Source of the DNA: an uncultured Bacteroidales bacterium
Lineage (GTDB): Bacteria > Bacteroidota > Bacteroidia > Bacteroidales > UBA932
Reading direction: 5' to 3'
Length of the DNA stretch: 64,000 nucleotides
NCBI GenBank assembly: GCA_934667175.1
Contig: CAKULN010000008.1
Span: 1-64,000 of the forward strand
How positions within the stretch are numbered: the first letter of the stretch is position 1; every line of letters starts with the position of its first letter. Position numbers and translations under genes: made by a program. Shown here one piece after another: positions 25,364 through 34,906 of this stretch. The notes under the pieces were generated by a model, which searched no databases, was not told the DNA's origin, and saw only the letters and a program-made list of their open reading frames with translations.

Positions 25364-27511
25364 CTATTTCTTACGTACATACATATAATTCAAACAACTG
25401 CGCTCGCCTTTGCTGTCGCTTGGGCTGCTGACGAGGCCTGAGACGCCGTCCTTCTTGGCCCACATCGCAGACGAGCCACCACCGTCGAAACGTGTAGAGT
25501 TCCAAGCTCCGAGGCGCAGTGCGATCTCTGTGACTTCCTCGGCGTTGACTCCGATGGAGAATCCTACCTGGCGTCCGTCGATCTCGGCGATCATTATCCT
25601 CGAACCGCTCTTGTCAACGCATACGAATGTCATAGGGTCGATCAACGTGCGGAAATCGTGGTTCGCAGGGACAGTGTTGAGGGTGTTCTCCCCATCGGTG
25701 ACGTAGTGCCACATTGTGGAATTCTGTGTCTGGATAGGCTTCACGACTCCTTCAACGTCCATCTGGGCCATAAGCCTGATGTTGTCTCCGACTTTCACCG
25801 CCGAAGCGATCTCATCAGCCGTGCTTCCGGTGATCTGGATGCCTACTTCCTTGCTGTCCGTCAGGTAAGGAGCCTCCGCAAGAGCCGTTGACCTGCCGTC
25901 AGCGATGGCTGTCACGGTGGCGTCGAACCAACCGTCGTTCACGGTCATATTCGCTGATGAATATTTCGCCGTGATGTACAATGCATTCGCGCTGAGGGTG
26001 TTGGTGATGCTTTGTTTCTCAGGATGAGGGTATTTCACGTACCTTGAGGTGTAGAGGTTCACAGGGTAGGACTTCATCCTTGAAGCGTTCCTGCCACGCA
26101 CGATCGTGTCGTTGACCGAGAAGAAGTTATATTCCTTGCCAGCCACTTCCATTTTGCCGGTGAAGGTCTTCTTGCCGCAGGAAGCTGTGTTGTCCTTGAA
26201 GATCGTGAACGCCCAGGCGTGGTTTCCGAGGCTCGCCACGACCGCAGGGTTGTTCATATAGACAAGTTCGCCCTCCTCGATGTGCGCGCCTCTGCTGATT
26301 CCGTTGTTAGAGTCGAAATAGCCGGTGTTGAATCCGGCGATGACATCCTCTCCGGCAGCGGTCTTGCGGGCGCAAAGTTGTGAGAGGGTCTCTCTGAGGT
26401 TGAATCCGTTGTTCTTGTTGGAGTTGGCGTTCGGGTTCGGGACGATGTCATCGGCGTAGGATGTCGTGACCTCGATCGCAGGGTTTGTCAGGTCGATCTC
26501 CAGCACGTGCATCTTTCTGGTGATGTTCTTAAACTCCATGCTGTAGTAGTTGCAGCCAGGGGCGAGGAGTTTCTCCTCCACGGTCTTCCATAGCTCGTTC
26601 TCTGTCTCCACGGAGAAAGTTCCGCGCAGACGGACCGTGCGCACCGCCAGATGACCACTCTCGTCCGCGGCCATCAAAGTGAACTGTCCTTTGCGAAGAG
26701 GATCAGGAACAGCAACCTTAATCTTGCCGCCCGTCTCGTCAACGGAAGCCTCGACACTCTCGACCCTTGTCACTTTCAAAACGGCGTTGTCAACCGCCTT
26801 TCCTGTCAATGAATATGTGAACTCAAGCGCGGTTGTCCCATCTTCGACCTTCAGTTCGTCCTTGACTTCCTTACCGCCGAAGAAAACTCTCAGGGAGAAG
26901 CTTTCCGCGGTGTCAACCGTGATTTTGGATCCGTCGGCCAATGTGAGTGTCACGGAACCGTCCTCGTTCTTCTCGGCACCTGCTATCAAAGAAGCCTTGT
27001 GACCAGAAGACTTGATTTTATCACCCTTACTGTCAAGAATATACGATCCGTTGACCATCCAGTACCCATCCTTGTCAGTGGTGAAGGAAGGAGTGCGTCC
27101 GGCCACCGGAATCTTGGCTCCGTCCTTGTCGGTGAGGATTGCCGTCTTTCCGCTGACGGTGATGGTCCAGTAAAGGACACCGTTCTCCTCCTTGGTGCCG
27201 ATGATGTCCACGCTCTTGATGTCATCCTTTCCGGCTACGATGGCCGTGGCCTCTTTCCCGTCAGATGTCGTGTACTTGATTGTGAAGCCACCGTCGGTGT
27301 TCTCCTGGATGGAGGTGATTATACCTCCGTTCCTTGCGGCCGACAGGAGGCCTATCTGGCTCTCCAGTTCTGTCAGTGATGCCGTGAGCTCGGCAATCTG
27401 TTTCTGAGCCTCGTCCACCTGCTTCCAGAGCGATGAGTCATCGTACTCCGAGCAGGACACCACTAACATCGCGGCGGCCAAAGCCTGAAACAATATCTTA
27501 TGTCTTTTCAT
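25364..27511 (-). CDS. DUF4988 lipoprotein with phosphodiester glycosidase (NAGPA) domain
   Basis: A 715-residue lipoprotein (lipobox LVVSC, Cys20). The coiled coil and DUF4988 region (to about 190: YWTITVSGKTAILTDKDGAKIPVAGRTPSFTTDKDGYWMVNG) resemble the two following genes. From about residue 340 to the end is a phosphodiester glycosidase domain: MHVLEIDLTNPAIEVTTSYA, VIAGFNTGYFDSNNGISRGAHIEEGELVY, and the conserved end ALRLGAWNSTRFDGGGSSAMW. The family includes the human enzyme that removes GlcNAc from GlcNAc-1-phospho-6-mannose. In a Sus-like locus it would uncap or cut a phosphodiester-linked sugar on a glycan. The exact substrate cannot be inferred. Confidence 0.88.
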   Translation of the reverse strand: MKRHKILFQALAAAMLVVSCSEYDDSSLWKQVDEAQKQIAELTASLTELESQIGLLSAARNGGIITSIQENTDGGFTIKYTTSDGKEATAIVAGKDDIKSVDIIGTKEENGVLYWTITVSGKTAILTDKDGAKIPVAGRTPSFTTDKDGYWMVNGSYILDSKGDKIKSSGHKASLIAGAEKNEDGSVTLTLADGSKITVDTAESFSLRVFFGGKEVKDELKVEDGTTALEFTYSLTGKAVDNAVLKVTRVESVEASVDETGGKIKVAVPDPLRKGQFTLMAADESGHLAVRTVRLRGTFSVETENELWKTVEEKLLAPGCNYYSMEFKNITRKMHVLEIDLTNPAIEVTTSYADDIVPNPNANSNKNNGFNLRETLSQLCARKTAAGEDVIAGFNTGYFDSNNGISRGAHIEEGELVYMNNPAVVASLGNHAWAFTIFKDNTASCGKKTFTGKMEVAGKEYNFFSVNDTIVRGRNASRMKSYPVNLYTSRYVKYPHPEKQSITNTLSANALYITAKYSSANMTVNDGWFDATVTAIADGRSTALAEAPYLTDSKEVGIQITGSTADEIASAVKVGDNIRLMAQMDVEGVVKPIQTQNSTMWHYVTDGENTLNTVPANHDFRTLIDPMTFVCVDKSGSRIMIAEIDGRQVGFSIGVNAEEVTEIALRLGAWNSTRFDGGGSSAMWAKKDGVSGLVSSPSDSKGERSCLNYMYVRKK

Positions 27512-27589
27512 TTTATCTTTATTTTAGTAATCGTTAAAAAATATTTTGCTTAAGATGAGGCAACTTATTTTTTGCCGTTTACTTAATTA

Positions 27590-29461
27590 TTAATAGCCAG
27601 GGTTCTGTGTCAGTACACTCTTCCCGGTTGTCTCGTCGATCGGATAGATCTGCATCTGTTTGTTAGGAATCGGATATAGATAGTCCTTTTCCTCCCACTT
27701 GTAGGTCTGGTCCTTGAACTGCACGAGGTAACCGCTGGTGCCTTCCGAAAGGGTGTTGTCCTTGCCTGGAGCCACGTTCAGGGTGTTGTCGCAGTCTGTC
27801 TGCGGAGTGCTTCCGCTGTAGATGCAAAGATCCGGTTTCCCGTCGTTGTTCATGTCATATTCTCCGAGTCCAGGGAACCAGCATCCGATGAATCCGGGAC
27901 CAAGAGTGTTGGAGGCCGGGCAGATTTGCTGTCCCTCGTGCCAGCGGAGCATATCCCAAAGCCTGAAGCCTTCGTTGACCAGCTCGACAGTCCTTTCCCT
28001 TCTGATCTCAAGAATCAGCCCCTTGTTGGCGTCTTCCAGATGCTTGTCCGTGTAGTACGAGCTCAGGAACGCATCCGGAGCGGCGTTTGCCTTGGCCACA
28101 TCCAGACCAGGCATTCCGACTCTCGCGCGGATCACATTGATGGTCTCGTCGATCACAGTCTGGTCAGCCTGACCCAACTCGGCCTTGGCCTCGGCGTAGT
28201 TCAGGAGCACTTCACCATACCTGAATATAGCATAGTCAGTGGTCGAAGTGGTGGCGCCGTCGTGGGTGTCGTCCGAGAAGTATTTGATCGGACGGTAGCC
28301 GCTTCTCTCGTAGTCCTTGCAGCTCGGATAGTACTTGGACGAAGCGTCAGCTCCTACGGCGACATAGTCCGGAGCGGCGATGGTCTGAGCCATACGAGGG
28401 TCACGACCTGTGAACTCCTGGTTGTACTGCATTGTCTGCCATCCCTCCTGATTCTGGAAAGGCGTTCCGTCGGCCATAAGATAATGATAGGCAAGAGCCC
28501 TTGTCAATGAATACCTCTGGTTCTTGTACGTGAACTGGACTCCGTGGCGGATGTTCATCTCTGCCGTGAAGAGGAATCTTCTGGACAGGATTGTCTCGCT
28601 GGTCTCTGCGTCCTCAAGAACGAAATAGTCTCGGTAAGGCTGGCCTTTTACGATGGTCGCTCCGTTGTACATCTTGTACTTTCCGCTCTCCATCACGGCC
28701 TTCGCCGCATCGGCTGCCAAATTGAGGAAGTAAGTGGATGAAAGCGTGATTGTTGTACCGTCCTCTTTCGTGTAGGACTCGTCGGCGATGTCGTGGTACT
28801 TTCTCCAGGTCCCCTCGAAGAGGGCGATACGGGATTTCAGCGCGTAAGCCACATATTTGTTGATTCTGTAAACTCCTTCAGACCAGGAAACCGGCAGTCC
28901 GTCAATGGCGCGGTCAAGGTCTTCCATTATCTTCTGCATAACGAAACCTCTGCTGTCGCGCGGCCTGTAAAGGGACTCTTTGTCGGAGTCTGAGATGACG
29001 TGGTCATAGAAAGGAATATCCCCGTACTTGCGTACCTTCTCATAGTAGAAGACGGCTCTGAAGAAATAGGCTATTCCGTCATATTTCTTGCGCACTTCCT
29101 CGTTGGTGCACTTGACAGAGTGCTCCAGATAGTAATTGATGGATCGGAGATCCGACCAGGTGCTTGCGCTCCAGGTCTCGGTCTCAGCCGTTCTGGTGCC
29201 TCTCTGGATGGCACTCAGGGACAGATGGAACTGAAGGTCGTTGTCTTGAAGGGCTCCATCGAATGAGTCATCCGGTTTCGGCAGCATGGCGTAGAAGCCG
29301 TTGGTGGCGAGGGTAAGTTCCTTCTCGTTGGTGTAGAATGTCTCCGGAGAAAGGGCTGTCTCAGGGAACTTGTCAAGGAATCCCTCACAGGAAGTGAAGG
29401 CCAGAGCTGACAGCAGTCCCGCTATAAGAATATTGTATGTAGTCTTCATAATCATATTCAT
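27590..29461 (-). CDS. SusD/RagB family nutrient-binding outer membrane lipoprotein
   Basis: A 623-residue SusD-like lipoprotein (lipobox LAFTSC, then EGFLDKFPETALSPETFYTNEKEL), which caps the SusC pore and binds the substrate. Typical motifs are the TPR-like helices with IAYFFRAVFYYEKVRKYGDIPFY, LNYAEAKAEL near the C-terminal half, and the ending ILEIRRERTVELVNEGFRLWDMLRW and YLYPIPNKQMQIYP. The start at 29461 directly abuts the SusC stop at 29462. MKTTYN at 29449 is an alternative start. Confidence 0.95.
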   Translation of the reverse strand: MNMIMKTTYNILIAGLLSALAFTSCEGFLDKFPETALSPETFYTNEKELTLATNGFYAMLPKPDDSFDGALQDNDLQFHLSLSAIQRGTRTAETETWSASTWSDLRSINYYLEHSVKCTNEEVRKKYDGIAYFFRAVFYYEKVRKYGDIPFYDHVISDSDKESLYRPRDSRGFVMQKIMEDLDRAIDGLPVSWSEGVYRINKYVAYALKSRIALFEGTWRKYHDIADESYTKEDGTTITLSSTYFLNLAADAAKAVMESGKYKMYNGATIVKGQPYRDYFVLEDAETSETILSRRFLFTAEMNIRHGVQFTYKNQRYSLTRALAYHYLMADGTPFQNQEGWQTMQYNQEFTGRDPRMAQTIAAPDYVAVGADASSKYYPSCKDYERSGYRPIKYFSDDTHDGATTSTTDYAIFRYGEVLLNYAEAKAELGQADQTVIDETINVIRARVGMPGLDVAKANAAPDAFLSSYYTDKHLEDANKGLILEIRRERTVELVNEGFRLWDMLRWHEGQQICPASNTLGPGFIGCWFPGLGEYDMNNDGKPDLCIYSGSTPQTDCDNTLNVAPGKDNTLSEGTSGYLVQFKDQTYKWEEKDYLYPIPNKQMQIYPIDETTGKSVLTQNPGY

Positions 29462-32400
29462 TTAGAATGTTATGTCAATTCCGAATGACACTGTCCTTGA
29501 GAATGGGTAGATGCAGTCGTCATCCTGATTTGAGGATGCTGTGGCCACTTCCGGATCGACATATTTCGTGTGTTTTTTCATCGGTGACCAGTACCAGAGG
29601 TTTTCACCCGTGAGGTAGAGGCGCACTTTCTCGACGGCCTTGTTCTTTTTCAGAGGAAGTGTGTAGCCGAGAGTGATGTTCTTGAGTCGGAGATAGGCCG
29701 CATTCTGGAGGTAGCGGTCCGTGTTCACGCCGAGGGAGCTGCTGGCGTAGGTTTCGTAGCCTCTTCTTCTCGGGAAGTAGGTGTTTCTGTTGTCCTCTGT
29801 CCAGGTCTTTGACTCAAAGTCGGTCGGAACGAATGATGACGCCGGGAATCCGTAAAGGCTCCAGAAGTAAGAGCAATTCTTAGGAGGCATCCAGTCGCAG
29901 TGACCGACTCCCTGGAAGAACACGGAGAGGTTGAATCCGTACCAGTCCACATCTCCTCTCAATGAATATGTGTACCTCGGTCTGTTGTTTCCGATGATGT
30001 AGCGGTCGCCTGGGTCCTCAAGGGTGTTGGCTCCGGTGTTGATGACACCATCTCCGTTCCTGTCCACGAATTTGACATCTCCCGCCATAAGTTTGGCCAT
30101 TGATGCCACACCGCAGCTATAAACAGCACTGTTGACAGCTGTGTCGTTGATTCTGGCCTGATATTCAGCGGCCTCCTCGTCTGTCTTGAACAGCCCGGCA
30201 ACCTCGTAGCCCCAGATGTCGCCAAGCCTCTTGCCGACATAGTGCTGGCTGAGCGACTTGTTCGGGTTGTCGAACTTTGTGATGGTCGTCACATAGTCAC
30301 CGAGTGATCCGGAGAGAGAGTAGTAAAGAGGCTTGCCCGCCGCTGTGATCTGGTCTTTCCAGGAGAGGGTGATCTCGTAGCCTTTGGTCCTGAGGTCGGC
30401 TCCGTTGATCTTAGGAGAGCTTGTTCCGAAGACCGCCGGAAGCTCCTGTGATGAGGTCAGCATATCCTTTGTGTCTCTGATGTAGAAGTCGGCGCTGGCA
30501 CTGAGCCTGTTGTTGAAGAACCCGAGGTCGAATCCAAGGTTGTAGGTGATGACGGTTTCCCAGGTAAGTCCCTGAGTGATGGCTCCTGGAGTACTTACTT
30601 TTCCGGCCAGGTTCGTGCTGTCGAACGTGTAATTCATCATCGAAGTGGAAAGGGTGCTGATGTAGGAATAGTTGCTCACCTGCTGGTTTCCGAGCGAACC
30701 ATAGGACACACGTACCTTGGCGAGATCCCACCAGTTCTTCAGACCACCCCAGAAATTTTCCTCCGAGATCCTCCAACCGGCTGAGGCTGAAGGGTAAAAT
30801 GCCCAGCGGTCTCCTTTGGCGAAACGGGACGAGCCGTCCTCACGCCCTGAGATCTCGAACAGGTACTTGCCCGCGTAGTCGTAGTTCACACGGGCGAAGA
30901 AACCGAGTGTCCTGTAGGCTGTGTTGCTCTCATCAGCCCTCTCTATGGTTCCCTGAGCCATATTGATAAACGACAGTTTGTCGGAGATGGATCCTTTCTG
31001 GCGGATGTTCGAGGTTGAGGATCTGTAGTCCTGGAACTGCGTGCCGGCCACGGCTGTGAAGTTGTGCTTGCCCCACGATTTGTTCACATTGAAATAGGCG
31101 TTGGCGACGTGGCCGTTCTGGTAGTAGCGCATTTCCTGGAAGAAATCATAGATGGAGCCGTTGGAAAACTCCACGATGTTTTTCATATTCTTGTCCCATG
31201 TGTTGGCTGTCGGATATGAACGGTAACTGTTGAGGTGATCACGCCTTTTATAGGTGTAGTCCGCTGTGATGTTCAGCCATTTTGTGAGGTCGAACACAAG
31301 CCTGTTGGTGATCACCCAGTAGTTCACCTTTCTGGAGTTCTTGTTCCTTCCGTCCGTGAACACGCCGCCGCGTCCCGATGCGATAGGGGAGTCGGCGAAC
31401 TGGATGTTGTTGGTGTACATCGTGGTGGTTCCGTCAGGGTTGACCGGCACGATAGTCGGGCTGATATTCTGGGTGATGTTCCAGAGGATGCCCTGCGGGG
31501 TCAGATCTTCAGATCCGTCCTGCTCCCAGAATCCGCCGTAATTGTAGGCGGAGCCTTCGTAGCTGAGGTTTCCGGTGTAGCGGAGCCACGGCTTTACCTT
31601 GGCGTTCACTTTGGCGCGGAATGAATATCCGTTCATAATGTCCTCGCTGGCGTTGTTGAAGACTCCCTCACGATAAAGGTAACGTCCGCTCACATAGTAG
31701 TCTATCTTGTCGTTGCCACCGTTGATGGTCACATTGTGCTCAGTCTCAGGGCGTGATCTTTTGAATATGTAGCCGTACCAATCGAAATTACCAAGGTAAC
31801 GGTACTTGCCCTTGTCGTTGGTATAGACCCAAGGCCTGTCTGGATTCTCGGTCTTGTCGTTCCTGCGGTCGTAGAGCATCTGCATCTCCTCGTCCGTGTA
31901 GTTCCAAGCGTTATAGCCCTTGCTTGAATGGAGTGTGAACTCATTGGAGAGGTTGACATAGTCGTAACCGGTGGTGACGAAGTCCGTGCGAGTGGTGTTG
32001 AAAGCCACGCCTCCACGGCCGTTGTAGGTGACTTTCAGATCTCCGGCCTTTCCGCTCTTGGTGGTGATGAGAACCACACCGGCGGATGCTGTCGCGCCAT
32101 AGATCGAGCAGGACGACGCATCTTTCAGAACGGAGACCGACTCGATGTCGTTAGGGTTCACCTGTGACAGCGATGACTCGATTCCGTCCACAAGAATCAG
32201 AGGGCTTCCTGAGTTCAGGGACACCTGTCCACGGATCTTCACACTGTACTCCTTTCCTTCGATGGAACCGTTGCTCATGCTCATAACGAGAGACGGATCT
32301 GCTCCCTGGAGAGCCTGCGCCGCATTGGTCACCGGCCTGTTGTTCAGGTCCTTGCCGCTGATGACTCCGACCGCTCCGGTCAGGTTCACCTTCTTCTGGA

Positions 32401-32986
32401 CTCCGTAACCCACAACGACCGACTCTTCCAGAAGGTCGATGTCCTCCGCGAGGGTGACCACGATCCCTGCCGTCTGGCTTCCGAATGTGGCCGTGTACTC
32501 CTTGTAGCCCATCATCGACACGGTGTAGGAGTGTCCCGGAGCCGCCTTGATGGAGAAATGTCCATCAAGATCGGTCATCACCACGTTGTCCTTCTTTCCG
32601 TCGAGCAGGATCATCGCTCCAGGCACAGGACCTGACGCGTCAACGACTGTTCCGGAATATTCAGCCGGAGCCTCCGCCTGCTGTCCGTTTTTCACCACGA
32701 GAATCATCTTCCCGTCCAGACTTGCCTGCATCCCGGTTCCGTCCAGAATGGCTGTCATCGCTTCCATCACGGTTTTCCCTGACGGAGGTGTGACCTTTCT
32801 GTTCACGTCGAGAAGACTCTCATTGTAGGCTACCGTCATCCCTAACTGATGCTCGATTGCCTCGAACGCTTGTCTGACGGTCATTGTCCCCGACCGGAAG
32901 TTCACGACCTGATTCTGGGCGTGAAGTCCCGCGGCTGGAATGATGACCAGCAGAAGCGTGATCAGATAATGTTTAATCTGCTTCAT
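29462..32986 (-). CDS. SusC/RagA family TonB-linked outer membrane protein with STN domain
   Basis: An 1174-residue SusC-like transporter. Domains in order are a signal peptide (ends GLHAQ), an STN/secretin N-terminal signalling domain (about 25-100, VRQAFEAIEHQLGMTVAYNESLL), a CarboxypepD_reg-like domain (YSGTVVDASGPVPGAMILLDGK), the plug with the SusC signature (VVVGYGVQKKVNLTGAVGVISGKDL) and SCSIYGATASAGVVLITTKSG, then a barrel ending in SFGIDITF. The STN domain couples substrate binding to the FecR anti-sigma factor encoded just upstream, so the operon is induced through the sigma factor at 34346. Confidence 0.96.
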   Translation of the reverse strand: MKQIKHYLITLLLVIIPAAGLHAQNQVVNFRSGTMTVRQAFEAIEHQLGMTVAYNESLLDVNRKVTPPSGKTVMEAMTAILDGTGMQASLDGKMILVVKNGQQAEAPAEYSGTVVDASGPVPGAMILLDGKKDNVVMTDLDGHFSIKAAPGHSYTVSMMGYKEYTATFGSQTAGIVVTLAEDIDLLEESVVVGYGVQKKVNLTGAVGVISGKDLNNRPVTNAAQALQGADPSLVMSMSNGSIEGKEYSVKIRGQVSLNSGSPLILVDGIESSLSQVNPNDIESVSVLKDASSCSIYGATASAGVVLITTKSGKAGDLKVTYNGRGGVAFNTTRTDFVTTGYDYVNLSNEFTLHSSKGYNAWNYTDEEMQMLYDRRNDKTENPDRPWVYTNDKGKYRYLGNFDWYGYIFKRSRPETEHNVTINGGNDKIDYYVSGRYLYREGVFNNASEDIMNGYSFRAKVNAKVKPWLRYTGNLSYEGSAYNYGGFWEQDGSEDLTPQGILWNITQNISPTIVPVNPDGTTTMYTNNIQFADSPIASGRGGVFTDGRNKNSRKVNYWVITNRLVFDLTKWLNITADYTYKRRDHLNSYRSYPTANTWDKNMKNIVEFSNGSIYDFFQEMRYYQNGHVANAYFNVNKSWGKHNFTAVAGTQFQDYRSSTSNIRQKGSISDKLSFINMAQGTIERADESNTAYRTLGFFARVNYDYAGKYLFEISGREDGSSRFAKGDRWAFYPSASAGWRISEENFWGGLKNWWDLAKVRVSYGSLGNQQVSNYSYISTLSTSMMNYTFDSTNLAGKVSTPGAITQGLTWETVITYNLGFDLGFFNNRLSASADFYIRDTKDMLTSSQELPAVFGTSSPKINGADLRTKGYEITLSWKDQITAAGKPLYYSLSGSLGDYVTTITKFDNPNKSLSQHYVGKRLGDIWGYEVAGLFKTDEEAAEYQARINDTAVNSAVYSCGVASMAKLMAGDVKFVDRNGDGVINTGANTLEDPGDRYIIGNNRPRYTYSLRGDVDWYGFNLSVFFQGVGHCDWMPPKNCSYFWSLYGFPASSFVPTDFESKTWTEDNRNTYFPRRRGYETYASSSLGVNTDRYLQNAAYLRLKNITLGYTLPLKKNKAVEKVRLYLTGENLWYWSPMKKHTKYVDPEVATASSNQDDDCIYPFSRTVSFGIDITF

Positions 32987-33098
32987 AGACTGTTTTGTTG
33001 GTATTTGGTTTTTAACGATTTATAGGATATTCACTAATATATTCATTCATAATTGTCCCTCCTTTTTTCTGCGGGAGCAGGTTTGTGGCGGGCCGGCT

Positions 33099-34022
33099 TT
33101 ATCTTATGTAGACGCAGTTGTTCTCGATGCGGTATTTCATCCCCGGGACAAGCTTGCAGATCGCGCCGAGCATCTGGTCCAGTGTCTCCCCATGCACGAA
33201 CTTGGCGGTCAGGATCATGTCGTCGTATTTCCCGGAGGTGATGTAGGTGTTCAGGCCGTACTTTCTCTCGATGGCCTTGGCTATTCCATGAATAGTCTCG
33301 GAGCGGAAGCACATATCCCCTCGTTTCCAGGCAGTGTCCTCCGAAGCGTTCACGTGTGTGACGGTGGCCTTTCCGGTGGCCCTGTCGTAGGAAAGCCTCT
33401 CGTCCGGAACCATCAGGATGCTTTCTCCGCTTTCCTTCAGAGTCGCCGAAACGCTACCCTCGCACAATGTCGCGGCGGTACTTCCCGACTCTGGATATGC
33501 GTTTACGTTGAAGGTGGTTCCGTGTACCTGAATCGCCAGGTCGGAAGTGTTTACTGTGAAAGGAATATTTTGATTATGAGTTACTTCGAAGATGGCCTCT
33601 CCTGACAGGAACACAGTGCGCTCCGCAGCGGAGAATCTTTCCGGGAATATTATCACGGAGCCTGCGTTGAGCAGAACCTTTGAGCTGTCCGGCAAGGTGA
33701 CCTCCCTTGTCTCCCCGTTGTGTGTGGCGATTTCGCACAGTCTTGCCGGTTCGGCCGTGAGCGCCGTTTCCTGTCCGTTCAGTCTCGCGTTGACCTTGAG
33801 GGTGGCCCAAGGCACAAAGAACAGCACGGCGGCGGCCGCGGCGCAGGTAGTGGCGATCCGGAATATCCTGTGCCTTAACCCTGTGCGTATTATCTTCGTC
33901 TGCGCCTTCTCAAGCCCGTCGGCTGATGCCATCACCTGAGTGAACGCCTCGTCCAGTTCTTCCTTTGGAAGTGTGTCGTCATAGTGGTTTTGCCACTCGT
34001 CACGGATGTCTTTGTCTGTCAT
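33099..34022 (-). CDS. FecR family anti-sigma factor
   Basis: A 307-residue anti-sigma factor. An N-terminal cytoplasmic segment of about 50 residues binds the sigma factor; one membrane helix follows (IATTCAAAAAVLFFVPWATLKV); then the periplasmic FecR domain (GETREVTLPDSSKVLLNAGSVIIFPERF, VFLSGEAIFEV, FTVNTSDLAIQVHGTTFNVNAY) and the C-terminal DUF4974 domain (IAKAIERKYGLNTYITSGKYDDMILTAKF). It responds to the STN domain of the SusC protein. It is divergent from its likely partner sigma factor, with a 323-bp gap full of REP-like repeats. An RBS TAGGAGG is seen on the reverse strand before the ATG. Confidence 0.95.
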   Translation of the reverse strand: MTDKDIRDEWQNHYDDTLPKEELDEAFTQVMASADGLEKAQTKIIRTGLRHRIFRIATTCAAAAAVLFFVPWATLKVNARLNGQETALTAEPARLCEIATHNGETREVTLPDSSKVLLNAGSVIIFPERFSAAERTVFLSGEAIFEVTHNQNIPFTVNTSDLAIQVHGTTFNVNAYPESGSTAATLCEGSVSATLKESGESILMVPDERLSYDRATGKATVTHVNASEDTAWKRGDMCFRSETIHGIAKAIERKYGLNTYITSGKYDDMILTAKFVHGETLDQMLGAICKLVPGMKYRIENNCVYIR

Positions 34023-34182
34023 AATTATGTGTCTCGTAATCCTCCTAAAGTGTCATTCGTTCTCAATGAAAGGTCCTTTAAGGATTTCCGGTTTATTTTT
34101 CAATGCTAATTAACAGGCTTAAGACAACAAAACCTCTCCTTACACCCAACGGAAATCTGAATTTTTTATAACTTTGTCACTC

Positions 34183-34318
34183 GCTCGGTCACTGAGCCTG
34201 CCGAAGTGACCGGAACGTTGATCCGCCGAACCACAACGTGCGGTCGCTGAGCCTGCTGAAGTGACCGGAACATTGATTCGCTGAACCAAACCCGCGGTCG
34301 CTGAGCCTGTCGAAGCGC
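34183..34318. repeat. REP-like repeat cluster 10 (three copies)
   Basis: Three head-to-tail elements of about 50 bp: GGTCACTGAG-CCTGCCGAAGTGACC, CGGTCGCTGAG-CCTGCTGAAGTGACC and CGGTCGCTGAG-CCTGTCGAAGCGCC, with related spacers GGAACGTTGATCCGC and GGAACATTGATTCGC. They occupy the regulatory gap between the divergent FecR and sigma factor genes. Confidence 0.88.
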
Positions 34319-34345
34319 CGCCAAAATCGGCTATAAAAAGATAAT

Positions 34346-34906
34346 ATGTTGACAGAAAGCCAGGAAAGATTCTTGATGGAACGCACCGCCGAAGGCGACC
34401 GGAGTGCGTTCCGCCAACTTTTTGACAACTACTACCCGGTGGTCTTCGGCTTTATGAAAAGCCTCCTCCAAGTCAAGGAGGACGCCTCCGATGTCGCCCA
34501 GGAAGTCTTCATCAAACTCTGGCTGATGCGCTCCGCCCTCCCGGACATCACGTCCCTGCGCTTCTACCTGTACCGGATGAGCCTCAACCAGACCATCAAC
34601 TTCATCAAGAAGAACAAGTCCAACGTCCGCTCTCTCCTGACCGACATCCCGTACGATCAGATGGTCGAGGATGTCATCGATATGAAGGACAAGGAAGCGT
34701 TCATCGCCGCCGTGGTGAGCCGTATGCCCGAGCAACGCCGCAAGATATTCATAATGAGCCGCCTTGAGCACCGCACCAACGACGAGATCGCCACCCTCCT
34801 CCACATCAAGAAGAAAACCGTCGAGAACCACCTCAACCTCGCCCTCAAGGAACTCCGCACAGCCCTTCCCGTCTCACTGTTCCTGTTCATCACCCTTTTC
34901 CAGTGA
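34346..34906 (+). CDS. ECF sigma factor, FecI-like, paired with the FecR/SusC locus
   Basis: A 186-residue extracytoplasmic-function sigma factor. Region 2 shows FRQLFDNYYPVVFGFMKSLLQVKEDASDVAQEVFIKLW, and region 4 shows MPEQRRKIFIMSRLEHRTNDEIATLLHIKKKTVENHLNLALKEL. The C-terminal hydrophobic tail (PVSLFLFITLFQ) is common in the Bacteroides-type RNA polymerase sigma-70 factors of Sus-like loci. It is divergent from the fecR-susC-susD operon, which it should activate when released by FecR. Codon usage is very rich in C at third positions (CTC, GCC, ATC), continuing as a pyrimidine-rich strand after the stop. Confidence 0.94.
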   Translation: MLTESQERFLMERTAEGDRSAFRQLFDNYYPVVFGFMKSLLQVKEDASDVAQEVFIKLWLMRSALPDITSLRFYLYRMSLNQTINFIKKNKSNVRSLLTDIPYDQMVEDVIDMKDKEAFIAAVVSRMPEQRRKIFIMSRLEHRTNDEIATLLHIKKKTVENHLNLALKELRTALPVSLFLFITLFQ

